Source of the DNA: Mytilus californianus
Lineage: Eukaryota > Mollusca > Bivalvia > Mytilida > Mytilidae
DNA length: 64,000 nucleotides
Reading direction: 5' to 3'
NCBI RefSeq assembly: GCF_021869535.1
Contig: NW_026262723.1
Location: forward strand, 86,554,324 to 86,618,323
Made by a program: the position numbers and the translations under genes. Below are positions 42,801 through 45,800 of the stretch, one piece after another. A model generated the notes under the pieces. That model did not search any database, had not been told where the DNA came from, and worked only from the letters and a program-made list of their open reading frames with translations. Each line of letters opens with the position of its first letter. Position 1 is the stretch's first letter.

Positions 42801-45800
42801 TAGCACAATATTGCGCAATAGCAAGAAATTGTCAATTGTACAGTATTGTGCAATAGCAAGAAATATTTAATAGCACAGGATTGTGCAAAAGAAGATACTT
42901 CCTATAAATTGCTTATTTCTTGACCAATTTCAATGGGGTTTTATTCTTGATTTCATGGGGTTCTTTAATATGCTGAATCTAACCGTGTATTTAGTTTTTG
43001 GATTTTGGGCCCCGTTTTTAAATTGGTCCACATTGAGGTCCAAAGGGTCCAAAATTAAACTTTGTTTGATTTCATCAAAAATTGAATTATTGGGGTTCTT
43101 TGATATGCCGAATCTAACTGTGTATTTAGATTCTTAAATTTTGGTTCCGTTTTCAAATTGGTCTACATTAAGGTCCAAAGGGTCCAAAATTAAACTTAGT
43201 TTGATTTTAACAAAAATTGAATTCTTAGGGTTCTTTGATATGCTGAATCTAAACATGTATTTAGATTTTTGATTATGGGCCCAGTTTTCAAGTTGGTCCA
43301 AATCGGGGTCCAAAATTAAACTTTGTTTGATTTCAACAAAAATTGAATATATGGGGTTCTTTGATATGCTGAATCTAACCATGTATTTAGATTTTTGATT
43401 TTTGGGCCCCGTTATCAACTTTGTCCACATTGAGGTCAAAAGGGTTCAAAATTAAACTTTGTTTGATTTCATCAAAAATTGAATTATTGGGGTGCTTTGA
43501 TATGCCGAATCTAACCGTGTATTTAGATTCTTAATTTTTGGTTCCGTTTTCAAATTGGTCTCCATTAAGGTCCAAAGGGTCCAAAATTAAACTTAGTTTG
43601 ATTTTAACAAAAATTGAATTCTTAGGGTTCTTTGATATGCTGAATCTAAACATGTATTTAGATTTTTGATTATGGGCCCAGTTTTCAAGTTGGTCCAAAT
43701 CGGGGTCCAAAATTAAACTTTGTTTGATTTCAACAAAAATTGAATATATGGGGTTCTTTGATATGCTGAATCTAACCATGTATTTAGATTTTTGATTTTT
43801 GGGCCCCGTTATCAACTTTGTCCACATTGAGGTCAAAAGGGTCCAAAATTAAACTTTGTTTGATTTCATCAAAAATTGAATTCTTGGGGTTCTTTGATAT
43901 ACCATGTATTTAGATTTTGGATATTGGACCATAATAGGTGAATGTCCAATTTAAAATTTTTAAGTTCTTAGACCACATTCAATCTGTGTTAGAAACCTAT
44001 ACTGTGTCAAATATTTAATCACAATCCAAATCCAAAGCTGTATCAAGCTTGAATGTTGTGTCCATACTTCCCCCAACTGTTCAGGGTTCGACCTCTGCGG
44101 TCGTATCAAGCTGCGCCCTGCGGAGCATTTTATTTTTATATGGAATTGATTATACAAATTTTTTTATAGATAAAAAACCTGCCAATGTAGGTATGTCAAA
44201 CCCAATGGAGACTATGGAGCCTGAGGAAGGAGGCTTCTCTACACTGGACAGAAATGCCAGACAATCACAGAGAAATATAGCTACTATTAGAAATGGCTTT
44301 CCAAGGACAGGCACACTACCAAGGTTTGTTATACTTGTTAATAGGATGTTAACCTGTACTCATTAACAAAGTATCCCTGGGAACATACTAGTATCAACTA
44401 GGAAACAATGATTCTTGATTAATTAAGCTTTTCATTAGTTAAATTTTAGTTTTATGAACATTGCATAAAATGTTAAGATAATGAGACTTAAGCGGGTCTC
44501 ATTTTATAATAACAATTCATTAAAGCAAGAAAAGTATATTTTTGTTGTAAAAAGTACAGCTTCCTTTAACAATTGTGTCTTCATATCAAATAAATTTAAA
44601 AAATAGGAAAATACAAAGCAGTCATATTAACTTTTGTAACTTTTTTTTAATGTGATGCCCATTTTAATGATTTACTTGACAATCTTTGGTGTAATCAGAA
44701 AAGCAGAAAACAGTCATTGTTCTTCAAACAATAATTAAAAGTTTTATCCTTTGTTTTCTTTGATGCAATGAACTCATAAAAAAGAATTATTTGTAGTCTA
44801 CTTATATTAGTTTTCCCCACTTCTGAAATTTCATATTTTCTGTTTCACTGGAAAAGTTTGCAATACATGTGCTTATTAATCATTTTTTTTATATATGTTT
44901 GATTTTTCAAGCAAGTACTCCCATTATTGTTCAGTTATGTTTTGAAATTAGCATATTTACTGATAGCATACTTACTAGGAAATATAAACAATCTGTTGAT
45001 ACAGAAAAATTGTTTCAAAGATATTTTGAATGTGTGATATGTTATTATATGTATTTCTTTGCACTCTGGTCTGAGGAGGTCCTCAGTGGCTGAGTGGTCT
45101 AAGTAGTCTAACTACTGTATCACTAGCCTGTCAACACTGATGTTGTGAGTTCAAATTAAGCACATGGTAGGTGCTCTTGGTCTTAATTGACTAGGATTGC
45201 CTGTTTTCCTATCGATTGTTAGCGTTCTCTCTGTTTTCCTCCACCAATAAAAAATGACCGCCATGAAATAGCCAATAGTGCTGAAAGTGGCATAAAACAC
45301 CAATCAGTCAGTCAATATTGTCTCAGGCCTAATTCCCATATCTTTCTATTGTTGACGTTGACTTATGCCCAAGTCTTAATATTGTTATGTTTTACACAAG
45401 TATATTTCTTCTGTACAGACAACCACCAAGACCAAGTCCAGCTAGTGTGACCTACTCCGAGAGTGATATAGGAGCTACACCACAGAAATCACCATTACCA
45501 GATGATGATGATGGCAGTAGTGACACAACACAGAAACCTTCAGATCTAGAAGATAGTTCAGGGGTAAGAAACATCACACAATTATTTAAAATACTGTCGT
45601 TAAGTCAGCTAGTAGCTTTTATATATTGTAAAGAAAAGAAAGACTGAATTTGCTTTAGAGACAAATGTAGGTCTTCATTGAAGGAAGTAAAATAAAAAAT
45701 GGAATTAATGTTATTTCAAAACAATAGTAGGAATTGAAAATATTGAACAAGAGTGAACATTTCATTTGTATTTTTTTTTTTTTTTTTAAATAGTTTTTAT

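Noticed and set aside
45068-45150. A functional tRNA gene (Leu/Ser type)
   Set aside because: The A- and B-box-like parts are diverged, no clean acceptor stem forms, and the SINE body and tail follow directly.
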